The translations under genes were made by a program, and so were the position numbers. From Hylemonella sp. (GTDB taxonomy: Bacteria > Pseudomonadota > Gammaproteobacteria > Burkholderiales > Burkholderiaceae_C): a stretch of 64,000 nucleotides of DNA. The notes below the pieces were generated by a model, which saw only the letters and a program-made list of their open reading frames with translations, was not told the DNA's origin and made no database searches. Of the stretch, positions 16,379-25,735 are shown one piece after another; within the stretch, counting starts at the first letter, position 1; every line of letters begins with the position of its first letter. The stretch is taken from assembly GCF_027532185.1 (NCBI RefSeq), contig NZ_JAPZSV010000007.1, positions 1-64,000 on the forward strand, in the 5' to 3' direction.

Positions 16379-16969
16379 ATGAAGCCCTGTTCTCTCCCCC
16401 TCCTGCGCTCCCTGCTTGGCGCGCTGCTGCTCGCTGCCGGCCTGAACGCTCAGGCTCAGCAGCCGCCGCGCCTCGAACTTTGCGCCTCCTGCCACGGCCC
16501 GCAAGGCAATTCGCAGATCCCGCAATTCCCCTCGCTCGCCGGCCAGCCGCGCATCTTCATGGAGAACCAGCTCGTGCTCATCCGCGAAGGGCTGCGCGAC
16601 ATCCCGCCCATGAAGGGCGTGCTCGACGGCCTGGACGACGCGGCGCTGATCGAACTCGCCAAGTACTACGCCGCGCAGGCGCCCGCCCCCATGCCCGGCG
16701 CCGTGGACGCCGCACGCTACCAGCGCGGCAAGGACCTGGCCGCCACCAGCCTGTGCGGCAGCTGCCACCTGCCCGACTACAAGGGCCGCGACCAGATCCC
16801 CCGCCTGGCCGGGCAGCACGAAGCCTTCCTGCGCGAGGTCATGCTTGAGTACCGCGACAAGCCCGGCCCGGGCCGCGACACCGTCATGACCAACGCCCTG
16901 CGCGGCTTCAGCAACGCCCAGCTCGACGAAATGGCGCACTTCCTGGCGCATTTCGGCAAGCAGCCCTGA
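16379..16969 (+). CDS. Di-heme periplasmic cytochrome c (c4-like)
   Basis: 196 aa with a signal peptide ending near AQAQ (residue 27). Two heme sites: CASCH at 35-39 and CGSCH at 126-130, each followed about 40 residues later by a Met-containing segment (PPMKG and TVMTNAL), the layout of cytochrome c4 and related two-domain cytochromes. It probably carries electrons from the PQQ-type dehydrogenases towards the terminal oxidase. The strong terminator just upstream separates it from the dehydrogenase gene. Confidence 0.92.
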   Translation: MKPCSLPLLRSLLGALLLAAGLNAQAQQPPRLELCASCHGPQGNSQIPQFPSLAGQPRIFMENQLVLIREGLRDIPPMKGVLDGLDDAALIELAKYYAAQAPAPMPGAVDAARYQRGKDLAATSLCGSCHLPDYKGRDQIPRLAGQHEAFLREVMLEYRDKPGPGRDTVMTNALRGFSNAQLDEMAHFLAHFGKQP

Positions 16970-16975
16970 GTAGGG

Positions 16976-16998
16976 GGGGAACCTACAATCGGTTCCCC
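16976..16998 (+). promoter_or_regulatory. Promoter -10 inside an inverted repeat next to the pseudouridine synthase start
   Basis: GGGGAACC-N7-GGTTCCCC (16976-16998) abuts the ATG at 16999. Its loop contains TACAAT (16984-16989), a good -10 hexamer 9 nt before the start codon. This predicts a leader of only a couple of nucleotides. Confidence 0.55.
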
Positions 16999-17913
16999 AT
17001 GAGCAACGACTTCCCCCCCGGCAAACCCGCCGGTCCCCTGCGCCGCGCGCCGCGCCCCGAAGGCGCGGCTGCCCCCAAGCCGGGCGCGCCCGCCGGCAGC
17101 AGCGCCACCAGCCGCATCAACAAGCGCATGGCCGAGCTCGGCCTGTGCTCGCGCCGCGAGGCCGACGCCTGGGTGGAAAACGGCTGGGTCAAGGTCAACG
17201 GCCAGGTCGCCGAGATGGGCCAGCAGGTGCTGCCCACCGACCGCATCGAGATCGACAAGCAGGCCCAGAACCAGCAGGCCACGCAGGTCACCATCCTGCT
17301 CAACAAACCCATCGGCTACGTCAGCGGCCAGGCCGAAGACGGGCACGAACCCGCCGTGGTGCTGGTGCAGGCGCAGAACCGCTGGCGCGAAGACCGCGCA
17401 CCGATGCGCTTCAATGGCAGCCAGCTCAAGGGCCTGGCGCCTTCGGGCCGGCTCGACATCGACTCCACCGGCCTGCTCGTCCTCACGCAGGACGGCCGCG
17501 TGGCGCGCCAGCTCATCGGCGAAGACTCGACGATGGAAAAGGAATACCTGGTGCGTGTGGTCTACCTCGGCACACCCGCCGCGGCCAGCGCGCCCACCGA
17601 ACTGCAGACCATCCACGACACCGACCCCGTCTCCACCAATGTGCAGGCCGTCTTCCCGCCGGCCATGCTGGCCAAGTTGCGTCACGGCCTGAGCCTGGAC
17701 GGCCAGGCCCTCAAGCCCGCCAAGGTGGACTGGGAAAACCCCGAACAGCTGCGCTTTGTGCTGACCGAAGGCAAGAAGCGCCAGATCCGCCGCATGTGCG
17801 AACTGGTGGGCCTCAAGGTCGTGGGCTTGAAGCGCGTGCGCATCGGCCGCGTCATGCTGGGCCAGCTGCCCGTGGGCCAGTGGCGCTACCTGGCGCCGCA
17901 CGAGAAGTTCTGA
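16999..17913 (+). CDS. rluF: 23S rRNA pseudouridine synthase, RsuA/RluB/RluF family (RluF-like)
   Basis: 304 aa. After a Pro/Ala-rich tail of about 35 residues comes an S4 RNA-binding domain (RINKRMAELGLCSRREAD, about 40-100). The catalytic domain follows with GRLDIDSTGLLVLTQDG, where the first Asp is the nucleophile, and GKKRQIRRMCELVGL near the end. The RQIRRMCE sequence and overall length are closest to RluF, which modifies U2604 near the peptidyl transferase centre, but RluB or RluE-like activity cannot be excluded. It has no Shine-Dalgarno and may be read from a leaderless mRNA. Confidence 0.85.
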   Translation: MSNDFPPGKPAGPLRRAPRPEGAAAPKPGAPAGSSATSRINKRMAELGLCSRREADAWVENGWVKVNGQVAEMGQQVLPTDRIEIDKQAQNQQATQVTILLNKPIGYVSGQAEDGHEPAVVLVQAQNRWREDRAPMRFNGSQLKGLAPSGRLDIDSTGLLVLTQDGRVARQLIGEDSTMEKEYLVRVVYLGTPAAASAPTELQTIHDTDPVSTNVQAVFPPAMLAKLRHGLSLDGQALKPAKVDWENPEQLRFVLTEGKKRQIRRMCELVGLKVVGLKRVRIGRVMLGQLPVGQWRYLAPHEKF

Positions 17914-17929
17914 GCCTCCCCTCCTGGCC

Positions 17930-17963
17930 GGCCGGGCCTTGAAAGCCCGGCCCCCGCCCATAA
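17930..17963 (+). promoter_or_regulatory. Sigma-32 (RpoH) heat-shock promoter of htpG
   Basis: CTTGAAA (17938-17944), 11 bp, then GCCCATAA (17956-17963) match the RpoH consensus CTTGAAA / CCCCATNT with allowed spacing. The -35 box forms the loop of a perfect inverted repeat GGCCGGGC...GCCCGGCC (17930-17952). The expected leader before the htpG start is about 55 nt. Confidence 0.75.
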
Positions 17964-18024
17964 CTCCCGGTTCTCTGCGGCGCCGTCGGCGCCTGCCCGC
18001 TGTTTGTCACGATCCGAAAAAACC

Positions 18025-19974
<1,950 letters not shown>

Positions 19975-19993
19975 AGTACTTTTGCACTGCAAC

Positions 19994-20019
19994 AAAAAAC
20001 CGCCTCCGGGCGGTTTTTT
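19994..20019. terminator. Bidirectional rho-independent terminator
   Basis: AAAAAACCGCC-TCCG-GGCGGTTTTTT: the A and T runs on both sides make it work in either direction. It serves htpG on the plus strand and the nuclease gene on the minus strand, whose stop codon (20020-20018) lies in the T run. Confidence 0.9.
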
Positions 20020-21040
20020 ATGCGCGCGTTGATTCAAGCGCGCCAGTACGACGCTTGCGTGCCTCTCGGTGCATCGTGACGGGCGTAATCCCGAGTACGC
20101 GGTCCACCATCGCAGCCAGAAAGCGGCTAGGCATCAATTCTTCCGGCGTCACATCCAGTCGCAATCGCACTTTTGGCAAACCCGCGATTGCCTGGTCTAC
20201 GTCGTCATTGGCGACCGGGGCTGCGTCCTCTTCATCTTCCAAGCCAGGTTCCGCTAGAGCCTCGACGGCTGGCGCCTCTCCATCGTCGGGAAGCGTAACG
20301 CCATCGCCGTATTCCATCAACACAAGGCCAGTGGAGTGGTAAGCATCATCCTCACGCCCGAGCTTGGTCAAAAGGTCAAACAGCCACTCGGCAGTTGCTG
20401 GCTCCTCGTGCAAAATCACTGAGTTCAAACCAAACATAAAGCCCAACGCAGCGAGTGGATGTCGCAGCCGAAGATTCTTAGCGTCACCGTAAGATTCTTC
20501 AATGCGGTTTGGAGCGTTTTTACCAAACGACGAGTCCATGCGCTTCGTGGAGATTAAGAGCTCGGGCCCCGTTGACCAATCGGTGATGATGACGTCGACC
20601 TGCTTGGTGTAGTTCTTCCCCAAAATCGATGCACTCGATGCGGTGACACCTTTAATTGCACTCTTACGTTCCAACTTCGCCTTGACCTGACCCGCCTCTT
20701 TAGTCGTAAGCTGGTCGAGGAGACTAGCAACCGAGGACGGCAGAACCCGCGGGTGTGTCGGACGCGGCCATGTTTGGTCTGTCCCAAAGCCTGCCCGTCT
20801 CAGCTCATAGCTGAGCCATACGTCAAGAGCCAGCGCCGGTACGCCAGACTGGGTGTTTGCCTTCAAGTAAAGTGGTACGCCGAGCAACAAGCAAAGTGTG
20901 TCGTAGTCCGGCTCGAAGTGTCGCCTACCTTGTGAATCCCTCACCCACGGATTCGTATGCTCGCCCTTGGGCGCTGCTCGGTCGACGATTCGATCGAAGA
21001 TAGCCCATGCTTTGACTTTGGCGGACATCTCAGTTGCCAC
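20018..21040 (-). CDS. Putative type II restriction endonuclease partner of the adjacent methyltransferase
   Basis: 340 aa if started at the GTG at 21040, which has GGAGAT 8 nt upstream; an ATG at 21028 is possible. The start overlaps the methyltransferase gene by 11 bp, the tight coupling of a restriction-modification pair. I do not recognise the family by name. The strand pattern QVDVIITD..PELLISTKRM (about 147-168) looks like a PD-(D/E)xK nuclease core, but the position before xK is Ser instead of Asp/Glu (STK). FGKNAPNRIEESYGDAKNLR follows. A Pro/Glu/Asp-rich acidic linker lies at about 255-285. Codon use is less GC-biased than in neighbours, which suggests horizontal acquisition. Cutting specificity is unknown. 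Confidence 0.6.
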   Translation of the reverse strand: MATEMSAKVKAWAIFDRIVDRAAPKGEHTNPWVRDSQGRRHFEPDYDTLCLLLGVPLYLKANTQSGVPALALDVWLSYELRRAGFGTDQTWPRPTHPRVLPSSVASLLDQLTTKEAGQVKAKLERKSAIKGVTASSASILGKNYTKQVDVIITDWSTGPELLISTKRMDSSFGKNAPNRIEESYGDAKNLRLRHPLAALGFMFGLNSVILHEEPATAEWLFDLLTKLGREDDAYHSTGLVLMEYGDGVTLPDDGEAPAVEALAEPGLEDEEDAAPVANDDVDQAIAGLPKVRLRLDVTPEELMPSRFLAAMVDRVLGITPVTMHREARKRRTGALESTRA

Positions 21041-22697
21041 TAGTCGATCTCCTCTCTCTCCGGTTGGCGAGCAGCTCGCGCGCAGCCCGCATCCGTCCAA
21101 CTTGCTCGATCGAGAGTACACGCCCGTCGATGAGAAGGGCTCGATCGACTAGCTTCACGGCCTCCAAAAGACGCCCCGTGGCTAACAGGTCTGCTACCCG
21201 ATTCTTGATGGAGCGCAAGGCTACTCTGCGAGAGCGCACCAAGCCATAGGATGGCACCGCCCAAAGATCGGCTTCTTTTGGCTCGATCTTTAAAATACCA
21301 CCTCCGTAAGCTCGCCCCACCATTTCGGCGTGCATCAAAGTCACAGAGTTCAAGCTCGCCAGAGACAGCAACTCGCACCCCATTTCGCGCACAACCTCGC
21401 GCAAATAGACCCCGTGCACAGAGTTAAGGTGGTAGGCTCCAGCCTCATTCGCCACGAGCCTCGGCGTGTCGGCATTCATGCAGGTCAGAAGCAAGTCAGC
21501 GGGGCGCACGAGTGGGACGCGATACCAAACCTTGCGCACGCGGCACTTATAGGCCGTATCTACACCTGTGCGATGCCCGTCCTCAATGTAAGCCTCGGCC
21601 GCCTTCGAAGGCTTTGCCCGCGGGTAGAAGAGCAGCGTCGACTGGCCACCTTTGCCAAGCTCCGCCAATAGCTCTGGAGTTAGCGTCAGACCTCGCAAAT
21701 GAGCGCTACCTGGTGGCGAGAGCGGCAAAAGCTCGCTTGAGCGTAGCCCGAGCTCCTGAGCCCGACCAGGCGAGAGGGCAAAGTATCTATTGTTTCCGGT
21801 GACGATTCCGAGCGTTGTGTCGCCCCAGACCTCGAGTGGCGCAAAGTAGCCGCCAGAGGTGAGCGAGCTCAAGGCATCGAGAGCGGCTTGATCGACGAGG
21901 CTGCCTATCCATTTCCCGGCGGGATCAGCTGGCTTCCATGCTTGACCAGCCTCGAGTGTGACGAGACTCTCCGCATTCTTTGTCTGCCGGATCGTGGCGT
22001 AGCCCGCCGGCCCCTCGCTGTACCCTTCAGCGAGCAGCAGCACAACATCGGCGTCGGCCTCGGGAAACACTTGCTGGGCGAACAAGACAAGCTCCACACA
22101 GCGAAACCGGTCGAAGAGGAACTGTCGCACCGGTGCCGCGTAATTGACCGTCAGCAACTCCGCAGGAAGCACAAGACCAAGGCGCCCACCTGGTTTTAAG
22201 AACAGAGCTGAGTGGACTGTGAAAGCGGCCCAACTAGAAGCCAGCCCCGAAAGTGCGACACCACCTCGAAAGGCTGCTTGGCGTGACTTCGCGCGCGCTT
22301 CACCCGAAAAATTCTGATAACGGATGTAAGGTGGATTGCCGATCACCGCGTCGTAGATGGGCTCGGGGGCAATATCAAAGAAATCGCTCTCGCGCACATG
22401 TGGCTTACCCCCAGCATTACGAATTCGCTGACGGGCGATCTTCGCACTGTGGGCATGGATCTCGAACCCGTCGACCTCGGGCTCAGATACCTTGCCACGA
22501 CGCAACTTCGAGAGACGTTCAACCGCCGCGACGAGGAAGGCGGCATCTCCAGCCGACGGCTCCATGATTCGGTCGGCACCAGTTCGAATCGCCCAATTCG
22601 CGACGAACGCCGTGATGGGAGCTGGCGTGAAGAACGCTCCGCGTTCTTTTCTGAGCGCGGGAGTATCTTTGGGGTGAACAAGGCTAGAGGAGACCAC
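21030..22697 (-). CDS. N6-adenine DNA methyltransferase (type II, gamma-like with NPPY)
   Basis: 555 aa starting at a GTG. It has the motif X region RGAFFTPAPITAFVANWAI (20-38), SAM-binding motif I MEPSAGDAAFL (45-55), DGFEIHAHSA (motif II) and the catalytic motif IV NPPYIRYQNF (121-130). The second half, with GGYFAPLEVWGDTTLGIVTGNNRYF and VWYRVPLVRPADLLLT, resembles the target-recognition part of TaqI/Eco57I-type enzymes. It should methylate adenine in a specific DNA site and protect the host from the nuclease encoded right after it. A TAGAAT hexamer 6 nt before the GTG suggests a leaderless mRNA. Lower GC than the core genome around it. Confidence 0.88.
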   Translation of the reverse strand: MVSSSLVHPKDTPALRKERGAFFTPAPITAFVANWAIRTGADRIMEPSAGDAAFLVAAVERLSKLRRGKVSEPEVDGFEIHAHSAKIARQRIRNAGGKPHVRESDFFDIAPEPIYDAVIGNPPYIRYQNFSGEARAKSRQAAFRGGVALSGLASSWAAFTVHSALFLKPGGRLGLVLPAELLTVNYAAPVRQFLFDRFRCVELVLFAQQVFPEADADVVLLLAEGYSEGPAGYATIRQTKNAESLVTLEAGQAWKPADPAGKWIGSLVDQAALDALSSLTSGGYFAPLEVWGDTTLGIVTGNNRYFALSPGRAQELGLRSSELLPLSPPGSAHLRGLTLTPELLAELGKGGQSTLLFYPRAKPSKAAEAYIEDGHRTGVDTAYKCRVRKVWYRVPLVRPADLLLTCMNADTPRLVANEAGAYHLNSVHGVYLREVVREMGCELLSLASLNSVTLMHAEMVGRAYGGGILKIEPKEADLWAVPSYGLVRSRRVALRSIKNRVADLLATGRLLEAVKLVDRALLIDGRVLSIEQVGRMRAARELLANRRERRSTSGN

Positions 22698-22799
22698 GCG
22701 ATTATTCTAAGTGCCAGAATCGCCAACTTGATGAAACACCTGTTGCAGCCCTATCTCACCTGCGATTTAAATATGAGGCCAACCCAAAGCGGACTTGCC

Positions 22800-23030
22800 T
22801 CACCGTTTGGAAGACCAACCATTTTTTACATCTGGATTTTTCATGATGTAAGCGTTCAAACCATCCCCGCTATCGGCTAAGCGCTTCATGCTATCGATAT
22901 GGTACTGACCTATTTCTGAGGCGCGGTATTCATAAACCACGCCGTTTTTGAACTGCACCTCAATCCAATCATCACCGTAGCTATAAGCAGATACTCCGGA
23001 GTCACCATTGATGTCTCGGTATGCCTTCAT
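22800..23030 (-). CDS. Small KTSC-domain-like protein
   Basis: 76 aa. The sequence GVSAYSYGDDWIEVQFKNGVVYEYRASEIGQYHIDSMKRLADSGDGLNAYI follows the KTSC pattern: a short hydrophobic strand, Gly-Tyr-containing turn, FxxGxVYxY, then an alpha-helix and an SxGxxxNxYI end. Such proteins are widespread single-domain proteins of unknown function, sometimes fused to lysyl-tRNA synthetase or nucleases. It is transcribed towards the methyltransferase gene and lies in the same low-GC accessory segment. Confidence 0.75.
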   Translation of the reverse strand: MKAYRDINGDSGVSAYSYGDDWIEVQFKNGVVYEYRASEIGQYHIDSMKRLADSGDGLNAYIMKNPDVKNGWSSKR

Positions 23031-23384
23031 GATCGACCTTTCAACATTGGTTGATGAGCCCCCAGTCTAGAGACGCCATAACTCGTGGAACATCCCCCAA
23101 AGGGGTCATGAGGCAACATATTTGTGCAGCAATGTGGGTGCCTATTCTTGGAGGTGGACTGTCCGCTACTCAGGCAACTACAAGCTCAAACCTTCGCGAC
23201 CACCTCGATCCACGCCGTCGCCGCTCTCGCCTAAGGTCGGCACGGCGCATAGACCTGTAAAAACTTTCGCGCACCAAGCCAGCTAGGGCAATAGTTCAAC
23301 CAGCCGGCCGCTGGCGATGCGTTCCCGTACGGATGAAGCCCCAGGTCTGGCATATGCCTATGCCCGCCTAGGCCAGCGAGGCAA
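23031..23384. other. Gene-poor stretch at the edge of the accessory segment
   Basis: 354 bp in which I see no supported gene, RNA or strong hairpin. Base composition is more balanced than in the flanking core genes. It may be the remains of the insertion that brought in the restriction-modification genes; no direct repeat or integrase marks the ends. Confidence 0.4.
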
Positions 23385-23675
23385 CTACATCAACACATCC
23401 CGTATCGACGCGTCCTTCCCAAACTGCGCCTTGGCAAAGGGGCATAGCGGCATGACCTTGGTCTGGGTCTCGCGCGCCCAGGCCACCAGCGCATCCAGCA
23501 GCTTGCGGCCGATGCCTTGCCCGGCCAGGGAGGGATCGACTTCGGTGTGGTCGATGATGATCAGCGTAGGGTTGGCCCGGCTGTAGGTCATCTCGGCGAG
23601 GTGGCCGCCCCCGGGGCGGGCGATGTAGAAGGCGCCTTTGGAGCCGGCTTCCCGGTGCTGCACGGTGTAGGTCAT
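23385..23675 (-). CDS. GNAT-like N-acetyltransferase of the YjdJ/NATD1 type
   Basis: 96 aa. The sequence GHLAEMTYSRANPTLIIIDHTEVDPSLAGQGIGRKLLDALVAWAR contains the acetyl-CoA binding motif A (Q-G-I-G-R) at about 50-56, and VMPLCPFAKAQFGKD gives the conserved CPF/Y cysteine of this mini-GNAT family. The start at 23675 is chosen because the family begins here and CACAAT lies 6 nt upstream, so the mRNA could be leaderless. Substrate unknown. It lies just downstream of the diguanylate cyclase gene with a 25-bp gap. Confidence 0.88.
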   Translation of the reverse strand: MTYTVQHREAGSKGAFYIARPGGGHLAEMTYSRANPTLIIIDHTEVDPSLAGQGIGRKLLDALVAWARETQTKVMPLCPFAKAQFGKDASIRDVLM

Positions 23676-23700
23676 GGCGGCATTGTGCCGACAGCCGGCC

Positions 23701-24636
23701 TTAGGCGCCCTCGATGCGGTTGCGCCCCTGCTGTTTGGCGGCGTAGAGCTGCCGGTCCACGGCCTGCAGCAGCGCGCTGTGCTGCGCCGCCGCATCCGGG
23801 ATGGCGGTGCCCACGCCGATGCTCAGCGTGACGCGCTGGCCGTGGGGCGAGAGCTTGTGTTCCAGGGCCTGCTGGGCGATGAGGCGCTGGCAGCGCTCGG
23901 CCACCTCGCGGGCGCCGTGGGCGTCGGTCTCGGGCAGCAGGATGACGAACTCTTCCCCGCCGAAGCGCGCCACCACGTCACGCGGCCGCACCGCGGCCTG
24001 GCCCAGGGCCTGGGCGATGGTGACCAGGCAGGTGTCACCCTGCAGGTGGCCATAGAGGTCGTTGTACTGTTTGAAGAGGTCCACATCCAGCATGAGCAGG
24101 GACAGAGGCGTGTGGTCGCGGCTGGCCTGGGCCCATTCGCGCTCCAGGCTGGCGTCAAACTGGCGTCGGTTGGCGATGCCGGTCAGCCCGTCCTTGAAGG
24201 ACAGGGTTTCCAGCTCTTGCTGCAGTGCAACGAGCTTTTCCTCGGTCTTCTTGCGTTCGCTGATGTCGAACATGAAGCCCACGAGCGACTCCACCTCGCC
24301 GGCTTCATTGCGCACCACGTGCACCACGTCGCGGATCCAGACGTAGCCGTTGTCTTTGGTGAGCGCGCGGTAGTCGGCCTCGTGGTCCAGGCCGCACTTC
24401 GATTGCGAGACGCAGAAGTTCACCACCCGCTCCCGGTCTTCCGGGTGCATGCGCGCGGCCCAGTCGTCGGCGCTGACCCAGCTGTCCTGGCGCCAGCCCA
24501 GCAGGGGCTCGATCTGCGGGCCGATGTAGGCGAAGCGCATGGTGGCCCAGTCGATCTTCCAGGGGATGGCGCGGGTGGACTCCAGCAGGGTTTTGTAGAC
24601 GGCGCTGTCGCTGGAGAAATCGCTGGGGTCGGGCAT
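23701..24636 (-). CDS. PAS-GGDEF diguanylate cyclase
   Basis: 311 aa from the ATG at 24636 (24666 is an alternative). An N-terminal PAS domain (about 20-128, with the PAC-type GYVWIRDVVHVVRNEAGEVESLVGF end) is joined by a short coiled coil (ERKKTEEKLVALQQELETL) to a GGDEF domain. The active site is GGEEF (226-230) and an intact inhibitory site RPRD lies five residues before it, so the enzyme should make cyclic-di-GMP and be product-inhibited. No membrane segment is seen, so the sensed signal is cytosolic. Confidence 0.93.
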   Translation of the reverse strand: MPDPSDFSSDSAVYKTLLESTRAIPWKIDWATMRFAYIGPQIEPLLGWRQDSWVSADDWAARMHPEDRERVVNFCVSQSKCGLDHEADYRALTKDNGYVWIRDVVHVVRNEAGEVESLVGFMFDISERKKTEEKLVALQQELETLSFKDGLTGIANRRQFDASLEREWAQASRDHTPLSLLMLDVDLFKQYNDLYGHLQGDTCLVTIAQALGQAAVRPRDVVARFGGEEFVILLPETDAHGAREVAERCQRLIAQQALEHKLSPHGQRVTLSIGVGTAIPDAAAQHSALLQAVDRQLYAAKQQGRNRIEGA

Positions 24637-24772
24637 GGGATGGGGCCTGTCGGGGCGTAAGGGCAATGCCCGGAATTTAACGGATGGGCCGGCCGGCGCC
24701 CCCGCCGCCCCGCCCGCCGGCCGCCCCCAAAGCCCTACGGTCCGATCGGATTAGCAGGTAGGTATTTATGCA

Positions 24773-24817
24773 TAGGGACTAACACCCTAGGCCCCCCCGG
24801 GGGGGTGGGCCTATGCT
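24773..24817 (+). promoter_or_regulatory. Control region of the second Liv-type operon with a C7G7 tract
   Basis: TAGGG-N7-CCCTA (24773-24789) is followed by seven Cs and seven Gs (24792-24805), themselves flanked by TAGGCCC / GGGCCTA (24788-24794 and 24807-24813). TATGCT (24812-24817), 10 nt before the ATG at 24828, is the best -10 candidate. The homopolymer tracts would lie in the promoter spacer. Confidence 0.45.
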
Positions 24818-24827
24818 CGCCCTTCTA

Positions 24828-25598
24828 ATGAGCAACATCATTCTGCAAACGCACAAGCTCACCAAGGAGTTCAAGGGGTTCACGGCCGTGAGCCAGGTGG
24901 ACCTGTCCGTGGTGAGTGGTTCCATCCACGCGCTGATCGGGCCCAACGGCGCGGGCAAGACCACCTGTTTCAATCTGTTGACCAAGTTTCTGGAGCCCAC
25001 CTCGGGCACCATCCTGTTCAACGGCATCGACATCACGCGTGAGCGCCCGGCGCAGATCGCGCGGCGCGGCATCATCCGCTCCTTCCAGATCTCGGCGGTG
25101 TTTCCGCACCTGACCTTGCTGGAGAACGTGCGCATCGCGCTGCAGCGCCAACTGGGCACGGCCTACCATTTCTGGAAGAGCGAACGCACGCTGGACCAGC
25201 TCAACGAGCGCGCCCTGGCCCTGCTCGCCGAGGTGGGCCTGGAGACCTGGGCGCACGAGCTCACCGTCAACCTCTCTTACGGCCGCAAGCGCGCGCTGGA
25301 GATCGCCACCACCCTGGCCATGGAGCCCGAGCTCATGCTGCTCGACGAGCCCACCCAGGGCATGGGCCACGAGGATGTGGACCGCGTGACGCAGCTGATC
25401 AAGAAGGTCTCGGCCGGCCGCACCATCCTGATGGTGGAACACAACATGGGCGTGGTCTCGACCATTGCCGACACCATCACGGTGCTGCAGCGCGGCGCCG
25501 TGCTGGCCGAAGGCCCCTACTCGGAAGTCTCGCGCAACCCGCAGGTGATGGAAGCCTATATGGGCACCACGTCTGGCGAATTGCAAGGCGCGCATTGA
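24828..25598 (+). CDS. livG: Liv-type ABC transporter ATP-binding protein (LivG family), second operon
   Basis: 256 aa from the ATG at 24828; the upstream in-frame ATG at 24813 adds five residues that homologues lack and overlaps the likely -10. Walker A GPNGAGKTTCF, signature LSYGRKRALEIA, Walker B LMLLDEPTQGMG and H-loop MVEHNMG are all intact. First gene of a five-gene importer operon (livG, livF, receptor, livH, livM). The ligand is probably a branched-chain amino acid or similar carboxylate. Confidence 0.94.
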   Translation: MSNIILQTHKLTKEFKGFTAVSQVDLSVVSGSIHALIGPNGAGKTTCFNLLTKFLEPTSGTILFNGIDITRERPAQIARRGIIRSFQISAVFPHLTLLENVRIALQRQLGTAYHFWKSERTLDQLNERALALLAEVGLETWAHELTVNLSYGRKRALEIATTLAMEPELMLLDEPTQGMGHEDVDRVTQLIKKVSAGRTILMVEHNMGVVSTIADTITVLQRGAVLAEGPYSEVSRNPQVMEAYMGTTSGELQGAH

Positions 25599-25605
25599 AT
25601 GAACC

Positions 25606-25705
25606 ACCCCCTGAGCCGCTTCGCGTCTCCCCCCTCTCTCGCCTGCGGCGGGAGGGGGGCGGCACCGATGGACCGGCTGAGCCGGATCCATGGTGCCTCT
25701 GGCCT
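25606..25705 (+). repeat. GC-rich intergenic repeat, copy B
   Basis: Starts CCCCCTGAGCCGCTTCG, then an imperfect CCCCCTCTCTCGCC / GGCGGGAGGGGG hairpin and a second dyad GACCGGCTGAGCCGGATC. It is the clearest relative of the copy at 10790-10885. Here it lies inside an operon, between livG and livF. Confidence 0.7.
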
Positions 25706-25735
25706 GAGCTTCGGCGCTGTGGACCACTGAAGAAC

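Noticed and set aside
20018-23384. Integrative element or prophage boundary around the restriction-modification genes
   Set aside because: No integrase, transposase, tRNA edge or flanking direct repeat was found; only composition and gene content suggest transfer.
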